From the NCBI RefSeq assembly GCF_003991905.1, contig NZ_RSCL01000007.1, positions 343,475 through 407,474 of the forward strand: 64,000 nucleotides of DNA, written 5' to 3'. The translations under genes were made by a program, and so were the position numbers. This DNA is from Dulcicalothrix desertica PCC 7102 (lineage in GTDB: Bacteria; Cyanobacteriota; Cyanobacteriia; Cyanobacteriales; Nostocaceae). The notes beneath the pieces were generated by a model. That model worked only from the letters and a program-made list of their open reading frames with translations. It was not told the origin of the DNA and did no database searches. Shown piece by piece: positions 10,194 through 18,282 of the stretch (positions within the stretch are counted from its first letter, which is position 1; every line of letters begins with the position of its first letter).

Positions 10194-10898
10194 TTAGCGA
10201 ACACCTAGGAGGTACATGATTGATTGAAGTACGCTTAGGTAGAAGTTACCTTCTCGTTCTCTAAAGAGTTGAAATGCTGAGTCGGGTGTGCCAAAGAATG
10301 GTCGTAATGTCCATCCTAGTTGGCTTCCTACGAATGCGTATAGTAGTAACCAGGAGCGGATGATTTTACGTCGCACGTCGCTTCCTTCTCCGTCTTGTTC
10401 TAATACTATTTTTGCTGCTTGGTGTAGTGAGGATATACCAATAAATCCCGTTAGAGAAAAAATGATGACGTTTAATAGGATTAAGAATTGGTAGTTGTTG
10501 GTGGTTATTAGGAAGAAGAGTGTTATTGGTGCGAAGCTAAATAATAAGACGCTGATTACTGAGACTGCTGTTAGGACTAAGGTAAAGTACTGAGGAAATG
10601 AGCGTTTGGAACCAAATATGATGTTGGCAAAATACAGTGTTGGTAAGCATATTAGTAGGGTGATTAAGTATAATGCGGGTAATTTAACTGCTGATGATAT
10701 TGCTTGCATCCAACTGTGATAGGCGCCTATTATTCCTCCGTATATTGCTAGGAATATGGAACTGCACACTAGTAATGAGATGATTTTACTTGGTAGTTTT
10801 GTTCCTTGCCGAATTTCTTCTAGGAATGATTGTCGTTCTCTTAGGAGGGTTATTAGGGTTGTAAAGTTTTTGTTTCCTGTGGTTCTTTTTTCAAGCAT
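10194..10898 (-). CDS. Integral membrane protein, copy 1 of a tandem paralogous pair
   Basis: A 234-residue protein, the upstream member of the pair. It begins with LITLLRERQSFLEEIRQG and has hydrophobic segments at roughly 40-60, 72-90, 100-125, 130-155 and 180-200. It ends with the same SQLGWTLRPFFGTPD...REGNFYLSVLQ block as its paralogue. The conserved cytosolic N-terminal helix and C-terminal block flank a more variable membrane core. Transport or regulatory roles are equally possible. A strong hairpin at 10928-10977 separates it from cruP upstream on the same strand. Confidence 0.75.
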   Translation of the reverse strand: MLEKRTTGNKNFTTLITLLRERQSFLEEIRQGTKLPSKIISLLVCSSIFLAIYGGIIGAYHSWMQAISSAVKLPALYLITLLICLPTLYFANIIFGSKRSFPQYFTLVLTAVSVISVLLFSFAPITLFFLITTNNYQFLILLNVIIFSLTGFIGISSLHQAAKIVLEQDGEGSDVRRKIIRSWLLLYAFVGSQLGWTLRPFFGTPDSAFQLFREREGNFYLSVLQSIMYLLGVR

Positions 10899-10927
10899 GT
10901 TTTTATAAAAGGGTTTTATAAAGATTT

Positions 10928-10977
10928 GTTGTAAGCACTTTAGTGCTTGTATAGGAAAGCACTAAAGTGCTTACAAC
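10928..10977 (-). terminator. Perfect 21-bp inverted repeat downstream of cruP
   Basis: GTTGTAAGCACTTTAGTGCTT at 10928-10948 is exactly complementary to 10957-10977, with an 8-base loop. It lies 12 bases beyond the cruP stop and would act as a transcription barrier or 3-prime end. Its arms themselves contain the palindromic AGCACTTTAGTGCT repeat also found at 3064-3080 and 16404-16433, so it may be a double insertion of that repeat rather than a dedicated terminator. Confidence 0.65.
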
Positions 10978-10988
10978 GAGCGTACTTT

Positions 10989-12530
10989 TCAATCAAAATA
11001 ATCTCCTCCTGAACCATATTTCCATGCGTCTATGCGACGGCGCCAATAATATTGTTGTTGTAATGATAATCTTTTTACCCACGGTTCTATGTGTTGATTT
11101 AATGAATATAAGATTGAGTAAATGCCAAGGTTGATATAATGCACTGTCCAATCAAGCAATGCCATAATTCCTACTTGAGGTATTATTTTCATTACTAGTA
11201 GGGGATGCAGTAAACCTGTTTTTAATAGCGTTTGCGTTAACCCTGAGAATTCAATTACATCTTGCAAAAATGGTTTGAGTATTGGTTCTCCTAGTTTTTG
11301 CATTTCTATAAATACTGCTGATAACAAATTATTTATTTGGTTGGCGCCTATTTTTTGCTCTATACCTACACTCATGGCTTTCTGAAATAACCATGTAACT
11401 GTTAAGTTCGGTTGATATGGTTGAAGTAATGATAAAGCTTGCTTTGATAACTCATCACTTGCAAGTGCTTCTTCTACACCTTGTGTCAACCTGCGTAGAT
11501 GTCGCACCATTGCCCCGAAACCACCAAAACTTAACGGCGATTGACTGCCACTACTGTCTCCAACTGGTAAGATGCGATGGAAAGGAGTTTGCAGAGGACT
11601 TTCACGATAAGAGGGAAAATAACCGAATAATGCACGCTTAATATCAAGCTGTTTTAATTCCACACCTTGGTATTGAGGCATTAATTGGAGATAGTCCTCA
11701 AAGAGTGCTGCTAAATTAAGGCGCCGCAAATTTGCATCCATGTAAGTGAACATGTATGTTGTTCTTCCGTCTCTAGCTGGGAATGCTTCCCAAAAGTACT
11801 GACACTGGTTGTGCAAGGGTGTGTTAGATAACAACAAGTCGCCGGTTCGGTTTTCCGGAAAACCTTGGGCACATGTTCCAACTACTAAACAAAGTGCATC
11901 GGGTTTTTTTCCTTGGCGCGCTTGTTGGACAATGGGTGAAAAGTGTCCCATAGCATCTATCAAAAGTCTGGTTTTATATTGCTTATTGATAATTACACCG
12001 TCGGGATGTACGACGGCTTCTTGGAATGGGGTATTTTCATATAACTTACCGCCTTTCTCTAGAAATTTTTGTTTGAGTGTCTCTAGTAGGTATACTGGGT
12101 CTACTCCTATATTGAGTACGTCTTTGACCCAAACTTCGACACCCTCGTGAAACGCTACTCGTGCGGGATTATATTCTGTAACTATTGCTTTTTGTAATTC
12201 TTGTTCTGTAAGCAGTCCTAACTCTACAAATACCTGTAACTCATGGCGTGAGATATTCCACTCTTGTTCTCTTCCCTTTAAAATACCTCTTTCTAATAGT
12301 ACGACTGAGGCGCCTCGAAGTGCCAAAGCGGCGCCTATCAATATTCCTAGTGTACCGCCACAAATTACCACATCCGATTCAATATCACCAATACACTCGG
12401 AATTTTCTGTAACTACTGTGGGTATAGGAATATTACCTTCACGCAATTTTTCAAGTAATGCGTCAGCACGTTGCAAACCACCCCATACGTTACCTGGTAG
12501 ACGCGCAAAAACTTTTTCTGTTAGAGACAT
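10989..12530 (-). CDS. cruP: CruP-type lycopene cyclase family protein
   Basis: This 513-residue flavoprotein has a dinucleotide-binding motif CGGTLGILIGAALALRGASVVLLERG at about 57-81, followed by LKGREQEWNISRHELQ and NIGVDPVYLLETLK. Those blocks match the cyanobacterial CruP family, the CruA-related branch of lycopene cyclases. CruA/CruP proteins act on the ends of carotenoids. Biochemical support for CruP as a true cyclase is weaker than for CruA, and a role in limiting carotenoid epoxides has been proposed for plant CruP. The C-terminal third is amphipathic and hydrophobic (LLHPLLVMKIIPQVGIMALL), suiting membrane association. It is a single-gene unit. Confidence 0.85.
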   Translation of the reverse strand: MSLTEKVFARLPGNVWGGLQRADALLEKLREGNIPIPTVVTENSECIGDIESDVVICGGTLGILIGAALALRGASVVLLERGILKGREQEWNISRHELQVFVELGLLTEQELQKAIVTEYNPARVAFHEGVEVWVKDVLNIGVDPVYLLETLKQKFLEKGGKLYENTPFQEAVVHPDGVIINKQYKTRLLIDAMGHFSPIVQQARQGKKPDALCLVVGTCAQGFPENRTGDLLLSNTPLHNQCQYFWEAFPARDGRTTYMFTYMDANLRRLNLAALFEDYLQLMPQYQGVELKQLDIKRALFGYFPSYRESPLQTPFHRILPVGDSSGSQSPLSFGGFGAMVRHLRRLTQGVEEALASDELSKQALSLLQPYQPNLTVTWLFQKAMSVGIEQKIGANQINNLLSAVFIEMQKLGEPILKPFLQDVIEFSGLTQTLLKTGLLHPLLVMKIIPQVGIMALLDWTVHYINLGIYSILYSLNQHIEPWVKRLSLQQQYYWRRRIDAWKYGSGGDYFD

Positions 12531-12878
12531 GGTAAATAAAGTATTACAACTAGTACTAGTAATCGTAACAAGGATTAATACCTGTAGAGATGTGATATAT
12601 CACGTCTTTGCGCGCGGGGAACAATGTAGAAACGTGAAACCAGACGCGAAACCAGATGTGATATATCACGTCTCTACAATTACAATATGGTGCCTACGTG
12701 TGAGTAAAATCACTGACTAAATTTTTAGTTTCTTTTAAGCTAGTATAAAGAAACGACAAAGATATACTATATGTAAATATTCTCTCGGAGCCAATATTTA
12801 CTGAGTACCCCTATTAATGACCGCGATACATGCCTTAATAAACAGCATATAAACAGCAAGTAAGCTGTTAGTTAAGCT
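12531..12878. repeat. Intergenic region with paired GATATATC-centred palindromes
   Basis: Bases 12583-12678 hold two copies of GTAGAGA(T/C)GTGATATATCACGTCT, the second ending CTCTAC, separated by a GC-rich linker containing GCGCGCGGGG. Each copy is a palindrome of the GTAGAGACG family. The region lies between the divergent cruP and the GT4 gene and contains no convincing ORF. Confidence 0.7.
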
Positions 12879-14150
12879 ATGAAAATTGCTTTTATAGTTG
12901 AAAAATTTCCTGTATTAACCGAAACTTTTGTTTTAAATCAAGCTGTTGGTTTAATCATGCGTGGACATCAAGTTGATATTTACGCACGTGAAACGGATGA
13001 TACACCCAAAATTCATCCTGATGTTCTAAATTACAACTTATTAGAACATACATATTATGCTCCGTCTGTTCCTAAGAATTATGTATGGCGCCTGCTATTG
13101 GCGATAAAATTGGCGTTTGAGTTCCGCTCCTCATATAAAATAATATTGCGGTCGCTGAATTTATTGAAATACGGTAGGCGTGCAGCTTCGTTGAGGTTAT
13201 TCTATTTAGTTATACCCCTACTACCATCACGAGCATACGATATTATTCACTGTCAATTTGGAATGTTCGGTATTGAAGGTGTCATATTATGTGAGATAGG
13301 CGCCATTCAAGGTAAGTTAATTACTTCGCTCCGTGGGTATGATATTAGCTGGTATGTTAAAGAATATGGAGACGATGTTTATAAAAAATTGTTCCGTGAA
13401 GGTGACTTTTTTCTAAGTAACTGCCAATTCTTTCGCAACCGCGCGATAAAACTAGGCTGTGATCCAAATAAAATAGTTGTGCATGGTTCTGGAATTGATT
13501 GTAACCGATTTGCTTTTGAACCACGTTATACAAATGACAACGGTCAAATCAAAATTGTTACTACAGGTCGTTTGATTGAGAAAAAAGGTATTGAGTACGG
13601 AATACGCGGTGTTGCCAAAGTGATAGAACAATACCCACATGTAGATATTGAATATAACATTATAGGCGCCGGATGTTTACAAAATTATCTACAAGAATTG
13701 ATACACTCGCTCAATATGAGTGGTAAGATTAAATTGCTCGGAAGAAAAAACCAGCAAGAAATTATTGAAATTTTAAATAACTCCCACATATTTATAGCAC
13801 CTAGCGTTACTGCAAAAGATGGCAACCAAGACGCACCTGTAAACACCTTGAAAGAGGCAATGGCAATGGGACTACCAGTTATCGCAACCCACCACGGAGG
13901 TATTCCCGAATTAGTTCAAGATGGTATTTCGGGTTTTCTTGTACCTGAACGAGATGCAGATGCTATTGCAGAAAAAATAATGTATCTTATCGAACAGCAG
14001 GATGCTTGGTTAGAAATCGGAAAAGCAGCAAGAAGCTTTGTAGAAGAACATTATGAAATTAACAAGCTCAACGATGAACTTGTTGAAATATATCAAAAAT
14101 TGATCCTCAAACAAGAATGCGAATTCGAGCGGATTAAATTAACTTGTTAG
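12879..14150 (+). CDS. GT4-family glycosyltransferase
   Basis: This 423-residue cytosolic enzyme has a GT-B fold. It starts MKIAFIVEKFPVLTETFV, the typical N-terminal domain opening. The donor-domain signature is KIVTTGRLIEKKGIEYG near 228-244, with the E-x7-E region EAMAMGLPVIATHHGGIPELV near 330-350 and GFLVPERD after it. It probably adds a sugar from a nucleotide donor during assembly of an exported polysaccharide, since Wzm/Wzt-like transporter genes and a GT2 gene follow on the same strand. The donor and acceptor are unknown. Confidence 0.9.
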   Translation: MKIAFIVEKFPVLTETFVLNQAVGLIMRGHQVDIYARETDDTPKIHPDVLNYNLLEHTYYAPSVPKNYVWRLLLAIKLAFEFRSSYKIILRSLNLLKYGRRAASLRLFYLVIPLLPSRAYDIIHCQFGMFGIEGVILCEIGAIQGKLITSLRGYDISWYVKEYGDDVYKKLFREGDFFLSNCQFFRNRAIKLGCDPNKIVVHGSGIDCNRFAFEPRYTNDNGQIKIVTTGRLIEKKGIEYGIRGVAKVIEQYPHVDIEYNIIGAGCLQNYLQELIHSLNMSGKIKLLGRKNQQEIIEILNNSHIFIAPSVTAKDGNQDAPVNTLKEAMAMGLPVIATHHGGIPELVQDGISGFLVPERDADAIAEKIMYLIEQQDAWLEIGKAARSFVEEHYEINKLNDELVEIYQKLILKQECEFERIKLTC

Positions 14151-14169
14151 CTTAGGATGGCGCCGTCAC

Positions 14170-14310
14170 ATGACCATTATCAACCCAATCACCAGTAAAA
14201 TACCCTCACGTATCGGCAGAAGAATCACCAACAAACTCTTACGTCTCCTCGACAAACCAATAAACAAACTCCTAACGAACTATTACACAAAAAAATATCA
14301 ACACACATAA
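14170..14310 (+). CDS. Possible small basic ORF (46 residues)
   Basis: An ATG frame in the 172-base gap between the GT4 gene and the ABC permease encodes a very basic peptide (IGRRITNKLLRLLDKPINK) ending at TAA 13 bases before the permease start. There is no clear ribosome site and I recognise no family. It may be a real small gene, a decayed remnant, or chance. Confidence 0.2.
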   Translation: MTIINPITSKIPSRIGRRITNKLLRLLDKPINKLLTNYYTKKYQHT

Positions 14311-14322
14311 CCTCTTCCAAAA

Positions 14323-15162
14323 ATGAAAGAAATTATTTACACACCACAAAGCAGTCTCCGACATCCTAAAAAACTACTTCGCGAAATGTGGCAAGACCTC
14401 CTCGCATCACGTGAACTAGCATGGAGACTAATGGTACGTGATATCAACTCACAATACCGTCAATCTTTACTTGGCATAACTTGGGCATTTCTACCACCCA
14501 TAGTCATGGCAACAGGATTTACCCTAGCAAACCAAGCAAACGTTATTCAAGTAGGAAAAACAGATATACCCTACCCAGCATACGTCACCTTCAGCACTGC
14601 ACTGTGGCAAACATTCGTCGAAGCGTTAAATGCACCATTACAAGCAGTAACACAAGCAAGACCAATACTCGCAAAAGTCAACTTTCCGCGCGAGGCTTTA
14701 ATTATAGCCAAACTCGGAGAAACCTTATTTAATTTCGCTATAAAAATTATTCTAATTATTGCCTTATTTATTTGGTTTCAAATACCAGTCACCTGGACAA
14801 TTATATTAGCCCCAGTCGCAATTATTCATTTAATCTTACTTGGTACATTAATTGGTGTATTACTGGCGCCACTCGGTCTATTATACCAAGATATTTCCAG
14901 AGGACTAAGTTTAATAACAGGGTTTTGGTTATTTCTCACACCTGTTATATATCCAGTTCCCAAAACAGGTATTTTTGCAGCTTTAGTAAATTTTAACCCT
15001 GTCACACCATTATTAGTTACAGCGCGCGAGTTAGCCACTACCGGGAACTTATCGCAATCTACAGCATTTTGGATTGTTAGTATTATTACTTTTATTGGGT
15101 TAATTCTAACATGGATTGCCTTTCGTCTTGCGATGCCATTTGTTGTTGAGCGGGTAGGTTAG
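14323..15162 (+). CDS. Polysaccharide ABC export permease (Wzm-like)
   Basis: This 279-residue ABC-2 type membrane protein has an amphipathic N-terminus (LLASRELAWRLMVRDINSQYRQSLLGITW) and six predicted membrane segments. The conserved block YQDISRGLSLITGFWLFLTPVIYP is typical of O-antigen and teichoic-acid exporters. It sits 5 bases before the cognate ATPase. Together they would flip a lipid-linked glycan across the plasma membrane. The flanking glycosyltransferases are the likely suppliers of its substrate. Confidence 0.9.
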   Translation: MKEIIYTPQSSLRHPKKLLREMWQDLLASRELAWRLMVRDINSQYRQSLLGITWAFLPPIVMATGFTLANQANVIQVGKTDIPYPAYVTFSTALWQTFVEALNAPLQAVTQARPILAKVNFPREALIIAKLGETLFNFAIKIILIIALFIWFQIPVTWTIILAPVAIIHLILLGTLIGVLLAPLGLLYQDISRGLSLITGFWLFLTPVIYPVPKTGIFAALVNFNPVTPLLVTARELATTGNLSQSTAFWIVSIITFIGLILTWIAFRLAMPFVVERVG

Positions 15163-15167
15163 CAAAT

Positions 15168-16403
15168 ATGACGTATTTAATTGTTGAGAATGTATCCAAA
15201 AAATTCTGTCGTAATCTCAAACAGTCTTTAAAATATGGTGTTCAAGATATTATTACAGAAATAACAGGTACGAATAGAAACAGCGATAAACTACGTAATG
15301 GAGAATTTTGGGCATTACAAAATATTAGTTTACAACTACGACCAGGTGAAGCACTTGGTTTAGTAGGCGCCAATGGAGCGGGTAAAACTACTTTATTACG
15401 TTTGATTAGCGGTTTAATGAAACCTGACACCGGATGTATTAAAGTGCGTGGTAGAGTGGCGCCACTCATTGCATTAGGCGCCGGCTTTAATCCCATCCTT
15501 ACAGGACGTGAAAATATTTATGCCAATATGTCGATATTAGGATTATCGACACAACAAATAACCAAACGCTTAAAAGACGTAATTGATTTTGCCGAAATTG
15601 ATACTGCCATTGATGCACCTGTACAAACTTATAGTTCAGGAATGGCAGCACGTTTAGGGTTTGCTTGCGCTGTTCATATCGAACCAGATGTACTATTGAT
15701 CGACGAAGTATTAGCTGTTGGTGATATAAAATTTCGCATGAAGTGCTATCAAAAGTTAGCACAGCTACGGGAACAGGGAACAGCTTTTATTTTAGTAGCT
15801 CACAATCCACATGTTGTACTAAATGTATGTGAATCTTCGATTTATTTAGCAAAGGGTAATATTATCACATCTGGTAACACCGTTGATGTAATTCGCGCAT
15901 ATGAAGACGATTTAAACATGGTAACTTACTCTGAGTCAGAGAGCATTATGTATTTACCAGCTAAACCTGAATCCGAAAGTATGGGTGTTGATATTACTTC
16001 ATTATGCTTTAAAGATAATCAAGGTGAAATAATTCCAATATTAATATCCGGTCAACCTGCAAACTTAGCTATTAATTGCCAAGCTAATCAAAATATCGAT
16101 AATTTAAATATTGGTGTAATAATTTCGGCTTTATCTGGACAAAACGAACGTATTTTATATATTACATCTGCGAGTGATAACAACTTAATTCAAATTAATC
16201 GTGGCGCCGTTGAAATTCAAATGCAAATGCCATATTGTTGCTTGCTGCCAGGTTTATACAACGCCAAACTTTATATTAAACAGGGGGTGCAATCATTAGA
16301 TATCGTCCAATCATTTAGATTTGCGGTAAAAGCAAATCAAGTTATTAGTCAATCTCTATTCTACCAACCCCACACCTGGAAAGTGACAAACACCTCATCG
16401 TAA
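15168..16403 (+). CDS. Polysaccharide ABC exporter ATPase (Wzt-like) with C-terminal carbohydrate-binding region
   Basis: This is a 411-residue protein. The ATPase domain spans about 1-240: Walker A GANGAGKTT at 68-76, signature YSSGM at 155-159, Walker B VLLIDE at 175-180, and a switch histidine in VAHNPH. The extra C-terminal region of about 150 residues, a beta-rich domain beginning near GVDITSLCFKDNQGEI, is the type that in Wzt recognises the finished chain end before export. It partners with the permease directly upstream. Confidence 0.9.
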   Translation: MTYLIVENVSKKFCRNLKQSLKYGVQDIITEITGTNRNSDKLRNGEFWALQNISLQLRPGEALGLVGANGAGKTTLLRLISGLMKPDTGCIKVRGRVAPLIALGAGFNPILTGRENIYANMSILGLSTQQITKRLKDVIDFAEIDTAIDAPVQTYSSGMAARLGFACAVHIEPDVLLIDEVLAVGDIKFRMKCYQKLAQLREQGTAFILVAHNPHVVLNVCESSIYLAKGNIITSGNTVDVIRAYEDDLNMVTYSESESIMYLPAKPESESMGVDITSLCFKDNQGEIIPILISGQPANLAINCQANQNIDNLNIGVIISALSGQNERILYITSASDNNLIQINRGAVEIQMQMPYCCLLPGLYNAKLYIKQGVQSLDIVQSFRFAVKANQVISQSLFYQPHTWKVTNTSS

Positions 16404-16455
16404 TAAGCACTTCAGTGCTTACAGTGCTTACAACTCATTATACAACTATATTATT

Positions 16456-17469
16456 ATGTCTAAACTTGTTTCAATTATCATACCTTGTTACAACGCCAGT
16501 CACTGGATAGCCGAAGCCATCGTAAGTTGTTTATGGCAAACTTATCCAAATATTGAGATTATCATTATCGATGATGGTTCTAAAGACAATTCTCTAGAAA
16601 TAATCAAAAGTTACGCTAAACAATATAAAAACATTATCTGGCGCCGTATTCCCCACACAGGAGGAAACCACGCTCGCAACGTTGGTCTCTCTTTATCAAA
16701 AGGCGAATACATACAATTTTTAGACGCGGATGATTGTATTCTACCAGAAAAAATACAACATCAAGTTGATTTCTTAAAATCAACAGGCGCCGATGTTGTT
16801 TACGGAGATTGGCGCCATCAATATCATTACAATAACGGTAGCTACACACTTGGAGATATCAAAATTACTGGACAGCAAACTGATATTCTTGAATCTTTAC
16901 TTGGTACATGGTGGGTTGCTGTAGCAGCTTTACTTTACACACGTAAAACTATTGAACGTAGCGATGGATGGGATGAAACACTTAGCACTGCACAAGATAG
17001 GGACTTTTTGATCTCTGTTGTCATGCGTGGCGCCAAAGTTATGTATCAACCTGGCTGCTATTCTATATATAGACGTTATGGTAATGTCACTGTCTCAACA
17101 GTTTCTCGACCACACTGGGTAATGGGTCACTGTGTTGTCTTAGAAAAAGCAGAACGTAAACTAATACAAAATAAACGACTTTCGAGTAATTACCGACGTG
17201 CGTTAGCTGCTGGTTACTTCGATATGGCACGATACTCGCTGTTTGAAGACTACTCGCTATATTTAAAATTATTAGATGCTGCACTCAAACGTTGCCCAGA
17301 TTTTCAAGGTAACAGCAAAAATGGTATTTATCGGCGTCTGAGAGCTATTATCGGTTTCCGACGTACTGAACAAATAGTTTGCTGTCTGCTAATTGCCAAA
17401 AAACATCTAAATTCAATTATAGATACACTTGCAGGACTCAAAAGCACCAACTTAGGGGATGCAACGTAA
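16456..17469 (+). CDS. GT2-family glycosyltransferase
   Basis: This is a 337-residue GT-A enzyme. It opens MSKLVSIIIPCYNASHWIAEAI and shows IEIIIIDDGSKDNS (donor binding) and GEYIQFLDADD, whose DxD binds the metal and nucleotide-sugar. A later TAQDRDFLISVV is the usual base/acceptor region. The last ~90 residues are helical and may hold the protein near the membrane. It is the fourth gene of the polysaccharide cluster. A TAAGCACTTCAGTGCTTAC-type repeat occupies the short spacer before it (16404-16433). Confidence 0.9.
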   Translation: MSKLVSIIIPCYNASHWIAEAIVSCLWQTYPNIEIIIIDDGSKDNSLEIIKSYAKQYKNIIWRRIPHTGGNHARNVGLSLSKGEYIQFLDADDCILPEKIQHQVDFLKSTGADVVYGDWRHQYHYNNGSYTLGDIKITGQQTDILESLLGTWWVAVAALLYTRKTIERSDGWDETLSTAQDRDFLISVVMRGAKVMYQPGCYSIYRRYGNVTVSTVSRPHWVMGHCVVLEKAERKLIQNKRLSSNYRRALAAGYFDMARYSLFEDYSLYLKLLDAALKRCPDFQGNSKNGIYRRLRAIIGFRRTEQIVCCLLIAKKHLNSIIDTLAGLKSTNLGDAT

Positions 17470-17501
17470 AATTAATATCATTGCTCAAATTGGAAATCGA
17501 A

Positions 17502-17699
17502 ATGAACCGCTCAAAAATAGTTGCTGTACTTACTGGCGCCATCTCTATTATTTTAGCTGTCGCTTATTTAATCATCGTCCAGTTTCTTGATTATAGAGGA
17601 GAAATGAAACCGGCGCCTGTCGGTATGCTCAATCAGCCACTAGTAACATATACTCAGACCACTGGTTTAAAGTTTACACCTTCATTCATCAAGCTATAA
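17502..17699 (+). CDS. Small single-pass membrane protein
   Basis: This 65-residue protein starts at ATG 17502 with GGAAA upstream. An upstream-open frame from 17379 would overlap the GT2 gene. It has one membrane helix (KIVAVLTGAISIILAVAYLIIVQFL) followed by a positively charged short tail, DYRGEMKPAPVG. I have the impression that this is a conserved cyanobacterial small protein but cannot assign a role. It may be translated with the glycan cluster, 32 bases after the GT2 gene. Confidence 0.65.
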   Translation: MNRSKIVAVLTGAISIILAVAYLIIVQFLDYRGEMKPAPVGMLNQPLVTYTQTTGLKFTPSFIKL

Positions 17700-18282
17700 A
17701 TTTTTATATCTTGTTATATCTTGTAGGATAGGCATCTTGCCTGTCCTAACGTTTTTATATTAGAGCGGGCAAGGATGCCCACTCCACAAGGTTACTAATG
17801 ATAATGATAATGATAATTAAATTTAATTTTTATTTATATGATTTTAGAAAAAGTTAAGTTATATTAATAAAAGTACATTTGCTTATTTACAAAAATCTCC
17901 GATTAAGCGTTTAAAACAACTAAATACTTTTTCTAGAGAAAATGTGTTTCTAAATGATAAATAAAGCCTAATAGTCAGGATATAGATAACGAATACGCTG
18001 GATTGACGCGCGAACCATGATGGATAGAGTTAAATAAATCCATAGACGAGATACGATAGTAAATATTAGATATACTGATGATGCTTGATATAAGAAAAAG
18101 TTAGAGCATCTATCGTTGATTTTTTTCAAATAATAATTCCATTTTGAGCGATATAAAGTTACCCTATAACTAATAAGATTAATTAAATATAAATTTGCAT
18201 AAGTTGCAATTTTTGGGGTGCCTGAATTTAGGTTGATGGGATGTGCCCCTAAGTTAATGCTGCTTTCTCTAGAGGTAAGTTA
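17700..18282. other. Intergenic region upstream of ndhF
   Basis: Bases 17722-17791 carry two facing copies of the interspersed GGCATCTTGCC and GGGCAAGGATGCCC repeats, ending CCACAAG. The remaining ~480 bases are AT-rich, without a gene. The promoter of the CO2-uptake operon must be here. I could not identify a convincing CcmR/NdhR or CmpR site by eye. Confidence 0.5.
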
